DNA of 51,220 nt from Aurantibrevibacter litoralis (GCF_034651555.1 NZ_JAYEEQ010000022.1:1-51220), one strand, 5' to 3'. Shown: positions 8,353-17,296, counted from the first letter of the stretch. The notes: generated by a model not told the origin, from the letters alone. Numbers and translations are program-made.

Positions 8353-9216
8353 TTAAGATAGTGTATAATCATAAAAACCCTCTCCCGATTTCACTCCCAA
8401 TTTACCGGCGGTTACCATATTTACAAGCAGTGGACAAGGGGCATATTTTGGATTTTTAAAACCGTCGTGCAGCACATGAAGTATGGACAAACAAACATCC
8501 AAACCAATAAAATCGGCCAATTGCAGTGGCCCCATAGGATGTGCCATACCCAATTTCATAACCGTATCAATTTCCTCAACTCCTGCCACACCATGATATA
8601 CTGTTTCTATAGCCTCATTGATCATTGGCATCAGAATACGGTTAGCGACAAAACCGGGATAATCCTTCACTTCTATGGGCGATTTGTCCAAACTTTTGGC
8701 TATGGCCATAATTTTTTTAACGGTTTCGTCGGAGGTGTTATATCCGCGTATTAGCTCTACCAAAGGCATTAAAGGAACCGGATTCATAAAATGCATACCT
8801 ATAATCTCCGGTTGTCGCTTGGTTGCAGCTGCAATTTTAGTAATTGAAATGGAAGACGTATTACTCGCTAATATGGCATTTTCTTTACAAAGGGCATCCA
8901 ACTGTGCAAAGATGTTTACCTTCACATCTACATTTTCGCTCGCTGCTTCTACCACTAACGCTACATCTTTTACGGCGGCTGCCATGTTGGTATAAGGAAT
9001 AATTCGGTTTAATGTGGCTTTTTTAACCTCGGGGGTTAGCGTTTCCTTCGCAATCATTCGATCTAAATTTTTGCGAATCGTATCTACACCTTTAGTAAGG
9101 GCGGTAGTTGAAATATCAAACAAATGTACAGTGTATCCGTGTTGCGCAAATACATGGGCAATTCCGTTTCCCATGGTTCCCGCGCCAATAACAGCGATGT
9201 GTTTCATGTGACTCAT
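8353..9216 (-). CDS. hbd: 3-hydroxybutyryl-CoA dehydrogenase
   Basis: The 287-residue enzyme oxidises (S)-3-hydroxyacyl-CoA to the 3-oxo form with NAD(P), in short-chain fatty acid or butanoate metabolism. It has an N-terminal Rossmann motif GAGTMGNGIAHVFA (about 10-23), the segment LASNTSSISITKIA near 115 and GMHFMNPVPLMPLVELI near 138 with the catalytic His. The C-terminal dimer domain carries DYPGFVANRILMPMINEA. Length fits the single-domain Hbd/PaaH type. The start lies one base after the stop of the upstream Gfo/Idh gene, so the two are almost certainly cotranscribed. An internal Met4 could also serve as start. Confidence 0.9.
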   Translation of the reverse strand: MSHMKHIAVIGAGTMGNGIAHVFAQHGYTVHLFDISTTALTKGVDTIRKNLDRMIAKETLTPEVKKATLNRIIPYTNMAAAVKDVALVVEAASENVDVKVNIFAQLDALCKENAILASNTSSISITKIAAATKRQPEIIGMHFMNPVPLMPLVELIRGYNTSDETVKKIMAIAKSLDKSPIEVKDYPGFVANRILMPMINEAIETVYHGVAGVEEIDTVMKLGMAHPMGPLQLADFIGLDVCLSILHVLHDGFKNPKYAPCPLLVNMVTAGKLGVKSGEGFYDYTLS

Positions 9217-9217
9217 G

Positions 9218-10177
9218 CTAAAACGAATTTATTATTTCCAAGGCCACTCTTAGCGCTTTGGTTCCCTGTTTTAAAGTTACCACGGGAGTTTTGTCGTTTA
9301 TTATGGCATCTGCAAAGGTTTCCAATTCCTCTAAAATAGCATTGTTACTTTCTATATCTGGATTTTCAAAATAGATCTGTTTTTTTACACCTTCCGCATT
9401 TTGGAGTACCATATCGAAAGCTCCGGGCACTTCGGGCGCATCTTTCATCCGCACAACTTCTACTTTTTTCTCTAAAAAATCGACTGAAATATAGGCGTCT
9501 TTCTGAAAAAATCTCGATTTGCGCATATTTTTAAGGGATATTCTGCTGGCAGTAAGATTGGCGACACAACCATTTTCAAATTCAATTCGGGCATTGGCGA
9601 TATCCGGAGAATTGCTTATTACAGAAACGCCACTGGCATTAATCTGTTTTACCTCGGAATGCACCACACTGAGAATGGCATCGATATCGTGAATCATAAG
9701 ATCCAGAACCACAGGAACGTCTGTTCCGCGAGGATTAAATTCTGCCAATCGATGCGTTTCTATAAACATCGGATTTTTAATTTGATCCTTTACCGCTTTA
9801 AAGGCAGGGTTAAATCGTTCTACATGACCTACTTGCCCTTTTACTCCATAGTTAGACTCCAAGCGTAATAATGCTTCCGCTTCCGCCAAAGTATGCGCTA
9901 TTGGTTTTTCTAAAAACACATGTTTTCCTTTTTCCATGGCTCTTTTGGCACACTCAAAATGCGACAGGGTAGGGGTTACAATGTCGATAACATCTACGGC
10001 AGCTATAAGGGTATCTATACTATCAAAATAGGGGTAACCCAATTCGGAAGCTAATTTTTTTCCGTGATTTAGATCAGAATCATAAAATCCGACCAGTTCA
10101 TATTTTTCAGATTCGTTCAATAAACGAAGATGTATTTTTCCAAGATGTCCAGCTCCAAGGACGCCAACTTTAAGCAT
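9218..10177 (-). CDS. Gfo/Idh/MocA-family oxidoreductase
   Basis: This cytosolic 319-residue protein begins with MLKVGVLGAGHLGKIHLR, a GxGxxG dinucleotide site, and has HVFLEKPIA (EKP motif) near 93. A GQVGHVERFNPAF segment near 125-137 and DLMIHDIDAI near 163-172 follow, the latter placing the family's conserved catalytic His. The substrate is likely a nucleotide sugar or polyol but cannot be read from sequence. The gene abuts hbd with one base between. An in-frame start at 10195 would add six residues; the internal Met at 10177 places the Rossmann motif at the usual distance. Confidence 0.85.
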   Translation of the reverse strand: MLKVGVLGAGHLGKIHLRLLNESEKYELVGFYDSDLNHGKKLASELGYPYFDSIDTLIAAVDVIDIVTPTLSHFECAKRAMEKGKHVFLEKPIAHTLAEAEALLRLESNYGVKGQVGHVERFNPAFKAVKDQIKNPMFIETHRLAEFNPRGTDVPVVLDLMIHDIDAILSVVHSEVKQINASGVSVISNSPDIANARIEFENGCVANLTASRISLKNMRKSRFFQKDAYISVDFLEKKVEVVRMKDAPEVPGAFDMVLQNAEGVKKQIYFENPDIESNNAILEELETFADAIINDKTPVVTLKQGTKALRVALEIINSF

Positions 10178-10384
10178 AGGTTTAAATTTTATCAAAAATA
10201 AGCATATTGAAATTAGAAATTAGTTTTTAGAAGTTACAATATAATGAGAATTGTTTTGTGGCTTCGCATAAAGCAATGTGCGGTATGCTTTTAAGAATTC
10301 CGTGGGAGGTATTAATCGTATAGGGTATTTTGTAATGGCATTTTAGGTTGAAATTAGCTAACTTCGTCAACCAAAACCAAACCC

Positions 10385-11026
10385 TTGAAAGACACCTTAA
10401 AACATAGAGGCATGCGAAATAAATTGGCAGATACCCTAATTTTAAAGGGTATTACCGATAAAAATGTGATTGCTGCGATTCGCCACGTTCCCCGTCATCT
10501 CTTTTTAGATAGTAGTTTTGAAGATCATGCCTATCAAGACAAAGCATTTCCTATTGGTGCCGAACAAACCATTTCACAGCCCTACACAGTGGCCTACCAA
10601 ACAGCTTTGTTGGCGGTTACGCCGAATGCCAAAATTTTAGAAATAGGCACGGGTAGTGGGTACCAGACTGCGATTTTACTGTATTTAAAAGCCAAAGTGT
10701 TTACAATAGAAAGACAGTTAGAGTTATATAAAAAAACCAATCTTTTCTTTGATAAAATGGGCTACCGACCTAAAAAATTTGTTTTTGGCGATGGCTACAA
10801 AGGGCTACCGGATGAGGCTCCGTTTGATGCTATCTTGGTTACCGCAGGAGCCCCTTATGTGCCCAAACCCCTTTTGGCGCAATTAAAGGTAGGAGGGCAC
10901 TTAGTAATTCCGGTGGGCACAGACGAGCAAATCATGACGGTGTATATTCGAAAATCTGAAAAAGAATTTGAACGCCAAGAAAAGGGCATTTTTCGTTTTG
11001 TGCCACTTTTGGAGGATAAAAATTAA
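10385..11026 (+). CDS. pcm: Protein-L-isoaspartate O-methyltransferase
   Basis: The enzyme transfers a methyl group from S-adenosylmethionine to isoaspartyl residues in damaged proteins, starting their repair. Its 213 residues include PRHLFLDSSFEDHAY near 36-50, PIGAEQTISQPY near 56-67 and the SAM-binding EIGTGSGYQTAIL near 86-98. The start codon appears to be TTG at 10385: the reading MKDTLKHRGMRNKL is what family members begin with, and the first internal ATG would cut conserved residues. A TAACTTCG element about 20 bases upstream resembles the flavobacterial -7 box. It converges on smpB with a 19-base gap. Confidence 0.9.
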   Translation: MKDTLKHRGMRNKLADTLILKGITDKNVIAAIRHVPRHLFLDSSFEDHAYQDKAFPIGAEQTISQPYTVAYQTALLAVTPNAKILEIGTGSGYQTAILLYLKAKVFTIERQLELYKKTNLFFDKMGYRPKKFVFGDGYKGLPDEAPFDAILVTAGAPYVPKPLLAQLKVGGHLVIPVGTDEQIMTVYIRKSEKEFERQEKGIFRFVPLLEDKN

Positions 11027-11045
11027 AGATTGCGTTAGATTTTGG

Positions 11046-11510
11046 TTAAGAAGAAAAGCTTTTTTTAATACGATCCAAATTCTTTTTGTTGTCCCTATCT
11101 TTTAGCGTTTCGCGTTTATCGTACAATTTCTTGCCTTTAGCCAGTGCAATGTTCAGCTTGGCTAATCCTCGGTCATTAATAAAGAGGGTGAGTGGTACTA
11201 TGGTAAGTCCAGAATTTTTTACCTCTTTTCTCAATTTTTTAAGTTCTCCTCTGTTGAGCAGTAATTTTCGTTCGGCCTTAGGAAGGTGGTTGTAATGAGA
11301 GCCGTGTGAATATTCGTCGATCTGCATATTCACCACAAACAACTCACCAGCATCGTTAAATTCGCAAAAACTTTCGGCAATGGAAGCCCTTCCATCCCTA
11401 AGAGATTTTATTTCGGTTCCCGATAACACAATGCCGGCAATATGGGTGTCCAAAATTTCATAATCAAATCGGGCTCGTTTATTTTTTATGTGGATCTTTT
11501 TCTGTATCAT
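11046..11510 (-). CDS. smpB: SsrA-binding protein SmpB
   Basis: SmpB binds tmRNA and guides it into stalled ribosomes for trans-translation. The 154-residue product has the family marks KNKRARFDYEILDT near the N terminus, GTEIKSLRDGRASIAES near 32-48 and HSHYNH-like YSHGSHYNHLPKAERKLL near 68-85. The Lys-rich tail KGKKLYDKRETLKDRD reaches the decoding site. The frame stays open to 11573, but the ATG at 11510 gives the usual length and puts IKNKRARFDY where it belongs. Confidence 0.93.
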   Translation of the reverse strand: MIQKKIHIKNKRARFDYEILDTHIAGIVLSGTEIKSLRDGRASIAESFCEFNDAGELFVVNMQIDEYSHGSHYNHLPKAERKLLLNRGELKKLRKEVKNSGLTIVPLTLFINDRGLAKLNIALAKGKKLYDKRETLKDRDNKKNLDRIKKSFSS

Positions 11511-11903
11511 AAGGGCTGTAAAAATAGAAACAAAATTTTGATCTGTGCGTTCAAAAAAAAGAATTAAGATCAAATGTTAAAAGAAACCAAAGACGAGTAT
11601 ATTCTTTACGTAGACTGTTTTTAATTTGCAAAAAATTAATTTTGGTATCCGATGTTGCAATGAAGAGGTAGGGTAGGGTACTTTAGAGGTCGTACCCAAA
11701 ATAGAAGGAAAGAAAATTGTTTTGGCTGCCTATCAGAACCTTATCTTTGACCCTATGTTGGTGAAAATAGTGTACCTTAATATATGTATTGATTTTGGAA
11801 TACGCATCACGTTGCGATAGGTACAGGTAGATGCGGTATAAAAAATGAGTTGCTAATAACATTTACACAAGTAATAATTAATGATTTGCAAATGTCTGTA
11901 TGT
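11511..11903. other. 393-base non-coding stretch between smpB and a lipoprotein gene
   Basis: No open frame with family character and no RNA gene could be recognised. A TAATTTTG sequence near 11633-11640 fits the -7 consensus on the plus strand, but it lies more than 250 bases from the next start codon. The region is AT-rich and has no strong hairpin. Confidence 0.4.
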
Positions 11904-12650
11904 ATGAAAAATTATAAGATCACCCTTATCCTTACGATCTTAATTTTAACTTCTTGCCGGGAAAAGAACAAAGACGCTTTTACCGCACAACAAATTATAG
12001 ATAAGGCAATTGAAGTGAGCGGGGGTTCTAGGTATAAAACAAAATCTATCGCTTTTGACTTTAGAGATCGATCATACTTTTCGCAACCATCGGGCAAGGG
12101 TAAAGTATTGCAACGCCTTTTAAAAAACGACACCATCACCCTATTGGATGTAAAATCTCCAGATGGCTTTCAACGTTTTATAAACGATAGTTTGGTAGTG
12201 GTGCCCGATTCTATGGCCAATAAGTATAGTAATTCAATAAATTCTGTACACTATTTTGCATACTTGCCCTATGGCCTAAATGATCCGGCGGTACAAAAGG
12301 AACTTTTAGGTGAAATCACGATCAATAATCAACCGTATTATAAAGTTAAAATTAGTTTTACCGAAGAAGGCGGAGGAGATGATTTTGAAGATGTGTTTCT
12401 GTATTGGTTTCATAAAGAAACTTTTAAACCAGACTTCTTGGCCTATGAATTTAAGGTCAACGGAGGAGGCATTCGCTTTAGGGAAGCGTATAATGAGCGG
12501 TATATTGATAGTATCAGATTTGTAGATTACATCAATTATAAACCAACAGACGAAACGCCCTTTATCCATGTAGATAGTCTTTATATAAAGAAGACACTAG
12601 AGGAATTATCTAAGATTGAACTAAAAGATATTGTTGTTCAGAATCCTTAA
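11904..12650 (+). CDS. DUF6503-like outer-membrane lipoprotein
   Basis: The 248-residue product has a lipoprotein signal (ILTSC, Cys18). After the Cys it reads AQQIIDKAIEVSGGSRYKTKSIAFDFRDRSY, the start of the Bacteroidota DUF6503-type beta-rich fold, and ends with EAYNERYIDSIRFVDY and a C-terminal helix. Proteins of this type resemble LolA/LolB-like lipoprotein or lipid carriers in their predicted sandwich, but no activity is known. The frame is open from 11850 with a non-typical leader, so I chose the ATG at 11904 directly before the signal peptide. It stands alone. Confidence 0.7.
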   Translation: MKNYKITLILTILILTSCREKNKDAFTAQQIIDKAIEVSGGSRYKTKSIAFDFRDRSYFSQPSGKGKVLQRLLKNDTITLLDVKSPDGFQRFINDSLVVVPDSMANKYSNSINSVHYFAYLPYGLNDPAVQKELLGEITINNQPYYKVKISFTEEGGGDDFEDVFLYWFHKETFKPDFLAYEFKVNGGGIRFREAYNERYIDSIRFVDYINYKPTDETPFIHVDSLYIKKTLEELSKIELKDIVVQNP

Positions 12651-13083
12651 ATTTTGTTTCTGCCTTGATCTCTTCGAATCATTATAATAAAAAATTTCTT
12701 TAAACTTACTATCCCCGAGGCAAGCCATAGGGGTATACTTCTACTGCGCTCAGTGCGGGTTTCGCCAGTTTCATTTTACCTTTGGGTCAAAACCGAAATT
12801 TTGTATTTTATCTCACCCGGAACAGCAAAAAGGCAGTTCCGATCGCTCCAAAGAAGCGATAAATAGGAAACCCCGACCCAAGAGTCGGGGAATCTTTAGA
12901 TTGAATTTTCGTACGGAAGTGGGGTATTTTGGTTAGGGATACGGTGACGACCTTAAAAAGGATCGGGTATTATTCGTGGTGAAGCTGTAATTATGTTAAT
13001 ATTAACTTTTTATTAACATATAGTGTTGTCAGTTTTGCAATTTACTTCGTCTTAATTCACATAACATATTTAGCCCAATTTTG
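12651..13083. other. 433-base intergenic region with a hairpin cluster
   Basis: No gene is seen. The first half holds a GC-richer block (12713-12890) with several inverted repeats, listed separately. The second half is AT-rich and should hold the promoter of the cytochrome gene at 13084; a TTACTTCG stretch near 13042 could be its -7 element. Confidence 0.5.
12713..12890. repeat. Cluster of short inverted repeats, REP-like
   Basis: Several hairpins follow one another. CCCC and GGGG bracket GAGGCAAGCCATA from 12713. GGAAC (12819-12823) pairs with GTTCC (12836-12840). ATCGCT (12842-12847) pairs with AGCGAT (12855-12860). CCCCGAC (12871-12877) pairs with GTCGGGG (12884-12890). The GC content and palindromes differ from flanking DNA, as in dispersed palindromic repeats of flavobacterial genomes. 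Confidence 0.55.
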
Positions 13084-13512
13084 ATGAAAAAAATTTTAGT
13101 ATTAGTTCCATTGGCAGGCTTACTACTGGCCTTTACATCGAATATCGATTACGGGAACCCCAACACTTCGTACTACCAAGATAGCCCGTGGAAAGCACCT
13201 GCATCTGCCAAGGCCATTAAAAATCCAGTAGCAGCTAATAAAGTTGCCTCTTCTGCAAAAAAAGGAAAAGCAACTTTTACTACCTATTGTGTGGTGTGTC
13301 ATGGAGCTAAAGGCATTGGTGACGGAGCAGGAGGAAAAGCACTAGATCCTAAACCTGCTAACCTTACTTCGGATAAAGTTCAAGGTCAGACCGACGGTGA
13401 AATTTTTTGGAAAATAACCAATGGTAGAGGTGCAATGGTAAAATGGGAGGCCATGTTATCGGAAACACAACGTTGGGAATTAGTTAATTACGTTAGAACC
13501 TTAAAAAAATAA
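13084..13512 (+). CDS. Class I c-type cytochrome
   Basis: This exported electron carrier has 142 residues with an N-terminal signal peptide (LVPLAGLLLAF) and one heme motif CVVCH at 69-73. Downstream are the usual PKPANLTSDKVQGQTDGEIFWKITNGRG segment and GAMVKWEAMLSE, which supplies the likely axial Met. The final helix ELVNYVRTLKK is typical of class I cytochromes. An alternative TTG three bases upstream only adds one Met. It lies 25 bases before a cytochrome P460-type gene in the same direction, so it probably exchanges electrons with that protein. Confidence 0.88.
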   Translation: MKKILVLVPLAGLLLAFTSNIDYGNPNTSYYQDSPWKAPASAKAIKNPVAANKVASSAKKGKATFTTYCVVCHGAKGIGDGAGGKALDPKPANLTSDKVQGQTDGEIFWKITNGRGAMVKWEAMLSETQRWELVNYVRTLKK

Positions 13513-13537
13513 ACAGTAACCACTAAAATAATATCAC

Positions 13538-14104
13538 ATGAAAAAAGTAATTTTTGTTATCGGAACATTTGTCATTGCTGCAACTACGCTAGTAACGTTG
13601 CAATCTTTTAATACCCCTAAAGAACTAGGATACGTTGCTGTTGCAGACGAAACTTTGGATTTAGATCCTAGATGGGAGAATTATCAATCGTGGTATCATG
13701 TTACTAAGGACAACCCCAACACGGGAGACCCAACCGGTTTTTTGGGGGGGAAGCATAGTGGCACTAAGGCGTACAGAGAAATTTATATTAATGAAATTGG
13801 TGAGGCAGGTCATAAGGCACCGGGCGATACCAATAAATACGCCCCTGGTACGGTAATTGTAAAAGAAGCCTTTAAAAATGAGAAAAGTTGGCAGGAAAAA
13901 AAGAAGCCTGTTTTAACAGTGATGGTAAAATTGAACCCGGGAGAGTCTCCTGAAACCAATGACTGGGGCTATGTAATGGGCGAAAAGGGATCTGTAAGTA
14001 CAGGAACTTCAAAATGGGCAAAGTTTTGTAATGGTTGTCATGTTTTTGCTGCCGGAAAAGACAATGCCTTTGTAAACTCTGCTTTCTTGCAAGCTGAAAA
14101 CTAA
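13538..14104 (+). CDS. Cytochrome P460 family protein
   Basis: The 188-residue exported protein (signal peptide about 1-24) has its single heme motif CNGCH at 164-168 near the C terminus, as in cytochrome P460 and cytochrome c'-beta. The beta-rich N-terminal part with WYHVTKDN, GKHSGTKAYREIYIN and PPGT-like YAPGTVIVKEAF agrees with that family. P460 enzymes oxidise hydroxylamine through a heme cross-linked to a Lys; candidate lysines lie in the HKAPGDTNKYAPG region near 91-104, but which, if any, is cross-linked cannot be told. The neighbour class I cytochrome could accept its electrons. In a flavobacterium the role may be NO or hydroxylamine detoxification, which is inference. Confidence 0.8.
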   Translation: MKKVIFVIGTFVIAATTLVTLQSFNTPKELGYVAVADETLDLDPRWENYQSWYHVTKDNPNTGDPTGFLGGKHSGTKAYREIYINEIGEAGHKAPGDTNKYAPGTVIVKEAFKNEKSWQEKKKPVLTVMVKLNPGESPETNDWGYVMGEKGSVSTGTSKWAKFCNGCHVFAAGKDNAFVNSAFLQAEN

Positions 14105-14131
14105 ACATAGTTTTTTTCATATTAAGTGTTC

Positions 14132-14166
14132 AAGGGTTTTGGTTTGTACCAAAGCCCTTTTTTTAT
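14132..14166 (+). terminator. Rho-independent terminator after the P460 gene
   Basis: AAGGGTTTTGGT (14132-14143) pairs with ACCAAAGCCCTT (14148-14159) with one G-T wobble and a four-base loop, followed by a long T run. It lies inside the open 5' extension of the next frame, which argues for the later start at 14186. Confidence 0.88.
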
Positions 14167-14185
14167 TTTATGCTTATCGATATCT

Positions 14186-14995
14186 ATGAGAACTCGTTTT
14201 TTGTCGTTTTTAACTTTATTCACTTTGTTGTTTACTTCGTGCCAACAAAAAACGCCTGAACATTTTTTCCAAGTCTTAGAGACAAACCAATCTTTAGCAG
14301 AAGTTAAAAAGCACTTTACCCCCAATGTTTTGTTTTACAAGGATACTTTAGGGAATAGCGCGTTACATCTTGCCGCCAGGCAGAATAATATACCTGTAAT
14401 CAATTGGCTTCTAGAAATGAAGCAATCTGCATTTGCAGAAAACAAGGTAGGCCAAACAGCCTATAGTATTGCTTTAGGGCGCGGTTACGAAAAGACAGCA
14501 GCACTCATGGAACATTATTTTATAGAAGAATGGGCTCAAACCAAAGATCCATATTCTGAAGAATACCTACTTTTCGCTATTGAAAAGGACTTGGTGCAGT
14601 TGGTAGCCAAATTTTTGGAAAATGGAACCGATCTCAACTACGAACTTAGCAGTACCGGTGTGCCCATCCTTATTATGGCCATGTTTAGCGACAGCCTTAA
14701 AGTCGTTCGTTTTTTATTGACGCAAGGTGCAGAGCCAAACATTATTTTTGATACCAGACCGGCATTGCACGTGGCAGCCATGTTTGGTCAGTATGAAATT
14801 TGTAAACTCCTTTTAAAGCATGGTGCAGATCCTAATGCGGTTGACGGTACTAAGACCACCGCATTAATGATGGCTATGGAAGAAAATCATACCGATATTG
14901 TACAAATCCTGCTACAACATGGCGCAGACGAAAATGCGGCAGATATGAATGGATTGACTGCCTTACAACGTCTTGATAAAAACAAAACCCAATAA
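14186..14995 (+). CDS. Ankyrin-repeat lipoprotein
   Basis: The 269-residue protein has a lipoprotein signal (LLFTSC, Cys19). At least five ankyrin repeats can be seen: GNSALHLAARQNN near 55, GQTAYSIALGRGY near 92, a less regular PILIMAMFSDSLKVVRFLL near 168, RPALHVAAMFGQYEICKLLLKHGADPN near 198 and TALMMAMEENHTDIVQILLQHGADEN near 232. Such proteins bind other proteins; no enzyme motif is present. The frame extends up to 14126 but that part overlaps a terminator, so the ATG at 14186 is the likely start. It follows the cytochrome pair and may be independent of it. Confidence 0.82.
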   Translation: MRTRFLSFLTLFTLLFTSCQQKTPEHFFQVLETNQSLAEVKKHFTPNVLFYKDTLGNSALHLAARQNNIPVINWLLEMKQSAFAENKVGQTAYSIALGRGYEKTAALMEHYFIEEWAQTKDPYSEEYLLFAIEKDLVQLVAKFLENGTDLNYELSSTGVPILIMAMFSDSLKVVRFLLTQGAEPNIIFDTRPALHVAAMFGQYEICKLLLKHGADPNAVDGTKTTALMMAMEENHTDIVQILLQHGADENAADMNGLTALQRLDKNKTQ

Positions 14996-15048
14996 GCTTT
15001 TTAATTTCTATAGGTTATCTTGCAACTAACCGGGGATACCGATTGCAG

Positions 15049-15579
15049 CTAGTCCATTTTTAGGCGAATGTCTGTCATTCTGCCATCAATAGTACGAATA
15101 ATAAAGAGACTACTATTGTCATAATCATCCAAAGGTTCGTATTTTTCTTCTCCTAGCATTTTATTCACCAATTCGGGAATGCTATTGCTATGTCCTACAA
15201 CCAATACATTTTTTCCCAAATTAGCTTCTTTAAATTGCGCAACATCAAAATTTTCGGGACTATAATACTGTAGCACAAGATCTTGTTTAACGGCGGTTGG
15301 GGCAGCCGTCATTTCGGTTCTTTCAAAATCTGTAGAATAAATGGCATCTAAAGGGATATAATGAAATACTTCGGCCCAACGGATGGCCCTACCCAAACCA
15401 TCTTGATTTAACTCAGGATCTAAATTCTCCGGATTGCTCCTGTCTTTCTCAGCATGGCGAATAAAATAAAAAGTAGAAATAGCCTGTTCGTTCCTTTCTG
15501 GAAGGGCTTGGACATCATCTTTACAAGATAAAGCCCCGAAAAAAATAATAAGAATAAGCACTAAAGTATTGATTTTCAT
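15049..15579 (-). CDS. Histidine phosphatase family lipoprotein
   Basis: The 176-residue lipoprotein (GALSC, Cys19) carries the histidine phosphatase RHAEK motif at 41-45, with His42 as the likely phospho-acceptor. It also has the second catalytic His in VVGHSNSIPELV near 131 and the ERTEMTAAPTA segment near 93. This is the SixA/phosphoglycerate-mutase-like clan in a short form. Its location in the envelope suggests an extracytoplasmic phosphomonoesterase, but the substrate is unknown. The frame extends to 15612; the ATG at 15579 sits right before the signal peptide. It is convergent with the ankyrin gene. Confidence 0.85.
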   Translation of the reverse strand: MKINTLVLILIIFFGALSCKDDVQALPERNEQAISTFYFIRHAEKDRSNPENLDPELNQDGLGRAIRWAEVFHYIPLDAIYSTDFERTEMTAAPTAVKQDLVLQYYSPENFDVAQFKEANLGKNVLVVGHSNSIPELVNKMLGEEKYEPLDDYDNSSLFIIRTIDGRMTDIRLKMD

Positions 15580-15676
15580 AGGTATCTTTTTTTGATAATT
15601 GTCGCAGCGCACAATGATGTAACTAAAAATAGGAAAAATTAGTATGTAGAACTAGTAGATTTTTGTTCATTTGCAT

Positions 15677-17296
15677 ATGAAAAAATGGATTTCCTTTCTA
15701 TTCTTTTTGGTTGTTTACTGTCTTTTAAATGCGCAGGAAACGACCTTACCTGTTGATATTAGGCAACACAATATCACGGAATTCAATGCCAGTTTGTTAA
15801 ATCCTGTCTTTTCTTTAGATCGCAATACTCCCAATTCATTGGCTTTATGGACGCGATGGCAATGGCAAACTATAGATGGAGATCCAACCACTACTTTTCT
15901 AAACTATACTCACGGACTAACAGCAAATTCAGCAATTAGCGGTGGTTTTTTTCAACATAATACAGGTACTTTTTTACACACAGGCGGTATTTTGAACTAT
16001 GCCTATCGTTTTAACTTAGGTGGAACTACCCAATTGGCAATTGGTCTCAATGTGTTTGGGTATACACAAGAATTTTCGGACGATCGGCTACTGCCCAATC
16101 CCATTCTTCCCTTACCTGAATTGCAAGTGAACAATAGTTTTATCATGCAATTTGCTCCAGGTATTCGGTTGTCGAGTAATGGATTTGGTATCGGCTTAGC
16201 CTCGGAAAACTTGTTCGACTATAATTTTTCGGAGAGCGAAAGTGTCACTCGTTCTTCTGAAAAAATTTATATCGGGATGATGAGCTACGATATTCCCCTA
16301 ACTATTGGAAAAACATTGGGACAAACTGTATTACAGCCCAATGTGTACGTAAAAACTATTCCCAATGAAGAAACCCAATACGGCTTAAACGCGCTACTAT
16401 CTACTTCTAAATTTTGGGCGCAATCAGGTTACAATAGTTTTTATGGTATTTCAGCCGGAGCAGGAGGGCGCTTTTTTAAGAAACTTTCCGTGGGTGCTTT
16501 GGTAGAGTTTGGAACGAGCACTACAGTTAAGGAAAAAGATTCGAGTTTTGAATTTATTTTGGCATACCATTTAAAAGCAGCCCCTGAAGCGGCAATGATA
16601 GTAGACGATATATCGGAACTGGAGCAAGAGTTGCAAAAGACCGAAGCCGATAGCTTGGCCTTATTGACCAAAGAAGAACGTATAAAAGACAAATTAGCGG
16701 CTAAAGAGGCACGTTTGGCGGAAAGAGAGGCTAAGAAACAAGCCGTTCTTGAGGCACAACAAAAGAAGGAACAGCAAAGAGATTCTTTACGCAGAAGTCA
16801 ACAGGAAGAACTAGTATTGGCAGCCGCAGAAAAAGAGAAACAACAACGTCGCCTAGATTCCATCAATGTGATAAATGAACAAAACGCCATAGTGAAAGCA
16901 AAGGAAAGGGAAGAAAAACGGTTAGATTCTCTTCAACAAGTACAATTCGCAGAAGCCGCATTAAAGAAGGCTGAAGCGGAAAAGGTAACTGCTACCGAAC
17001 AAAAAGAACAACCAAAAACGGCGGGGCGTTATGAAGAGGTTACCAACGGGGATGGCTTGGCTCCCGGTTATTATTTAGTGGCTAATGTGTTTGGCACTAA
17101 AAAATATTTTGAAAATTTTATGAGCACGTTACAATCCAAAGGACTACAGCCCAAGTCATTTTATCGTAGTGTCAATAAATACAATTATGTGTACTTGGAA
17201 CGCTATGAAACGTTGAAAGAGGCAGAAGTAGCAAGGGACAGTCAATTTGAGGGGCGCTATCCGGATAAAACATGGATTTTCAGGGTTATAGAATGA
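15677..17296 (+). CDS. PorP/SprF-like outer-membrane protein with coiled coil and SPOR-like C terminus
   Basis: The 539-residue protein begins with a signal peptide ending LLNAQ. Residues about 25-300 look like a beta barrel of the PorP/SprF type: LNPVFSLDRNTPNSLALWTRWQWQTIDGDPTT echoes the family's NPA...W...G.P.T pattern. A long charged coiled coil rich in K, E and R spans about 310-445. The last 90 residues (GLAPGYYLVANVFGTKKYFENFM to YPDKTWIFRVIE) resemble a SPOR-like fold, which can bind peptidoglycan. PorP/SprF proteins anchor surface adhesins to the outer membrane in type IX secretion and gliding. The fusion suggests a barrel tethered to the cell wall, which is inference. ATG at 15677 preferred over TTG at 15671. 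Confidence 0.72.
   Translation: MKKWISFLFFLVVYCLLNAQETTLPVDIRQHNITEFNASLLNPVFSLDRNTPNSLALWTRWQWQTIDGDPTTTFLNYTHGLTANSAISGGFFQHNTGTFLHTGGILNYAYRFNLGGTTQLAIGLNVFGYTQEFSDDRLLPNPILPLPELQVNNSFIMQFAPGIRLSSNGFGIGLASENLFDYNFSESESVTRSSEKIYIGMMSYDIPLTIGKTLGQTVLQPNVYVKTIPNEETQYGLNALLSTSKFWAQSGYNSFYGISAGAGGRFFKKLSVGALVEFGTSTTVKEKDSSFEFILAYHLKAAPEAAMIVDDISELEQELQKTEADSLALLTKEERIKDKLAAKEARLAEREAKKQAVLEAQQKKEQQRDSLRRSQQEELVLAAAEKEKQQRRLDSINVINEQNAIVKAKEREEKRLDSLQQVQFAEAALKKAEAEKVTATEQKEQPKTAGRYEEVTNGDGLAPGYYLVANVFGTKKYFENFMSTLQSKGLQPKSFYRSVNKYNYVYLERYETLKEAEVARDSQFEGRYPDKTWIFRVIE

Noticed and set aside
14126..14185. Longer start of the ankyrin protein
   Set aside because: The extra 20 codons lie inside a strong terminator and would put a second hydrophobic stretch before the lipoprotein signal.
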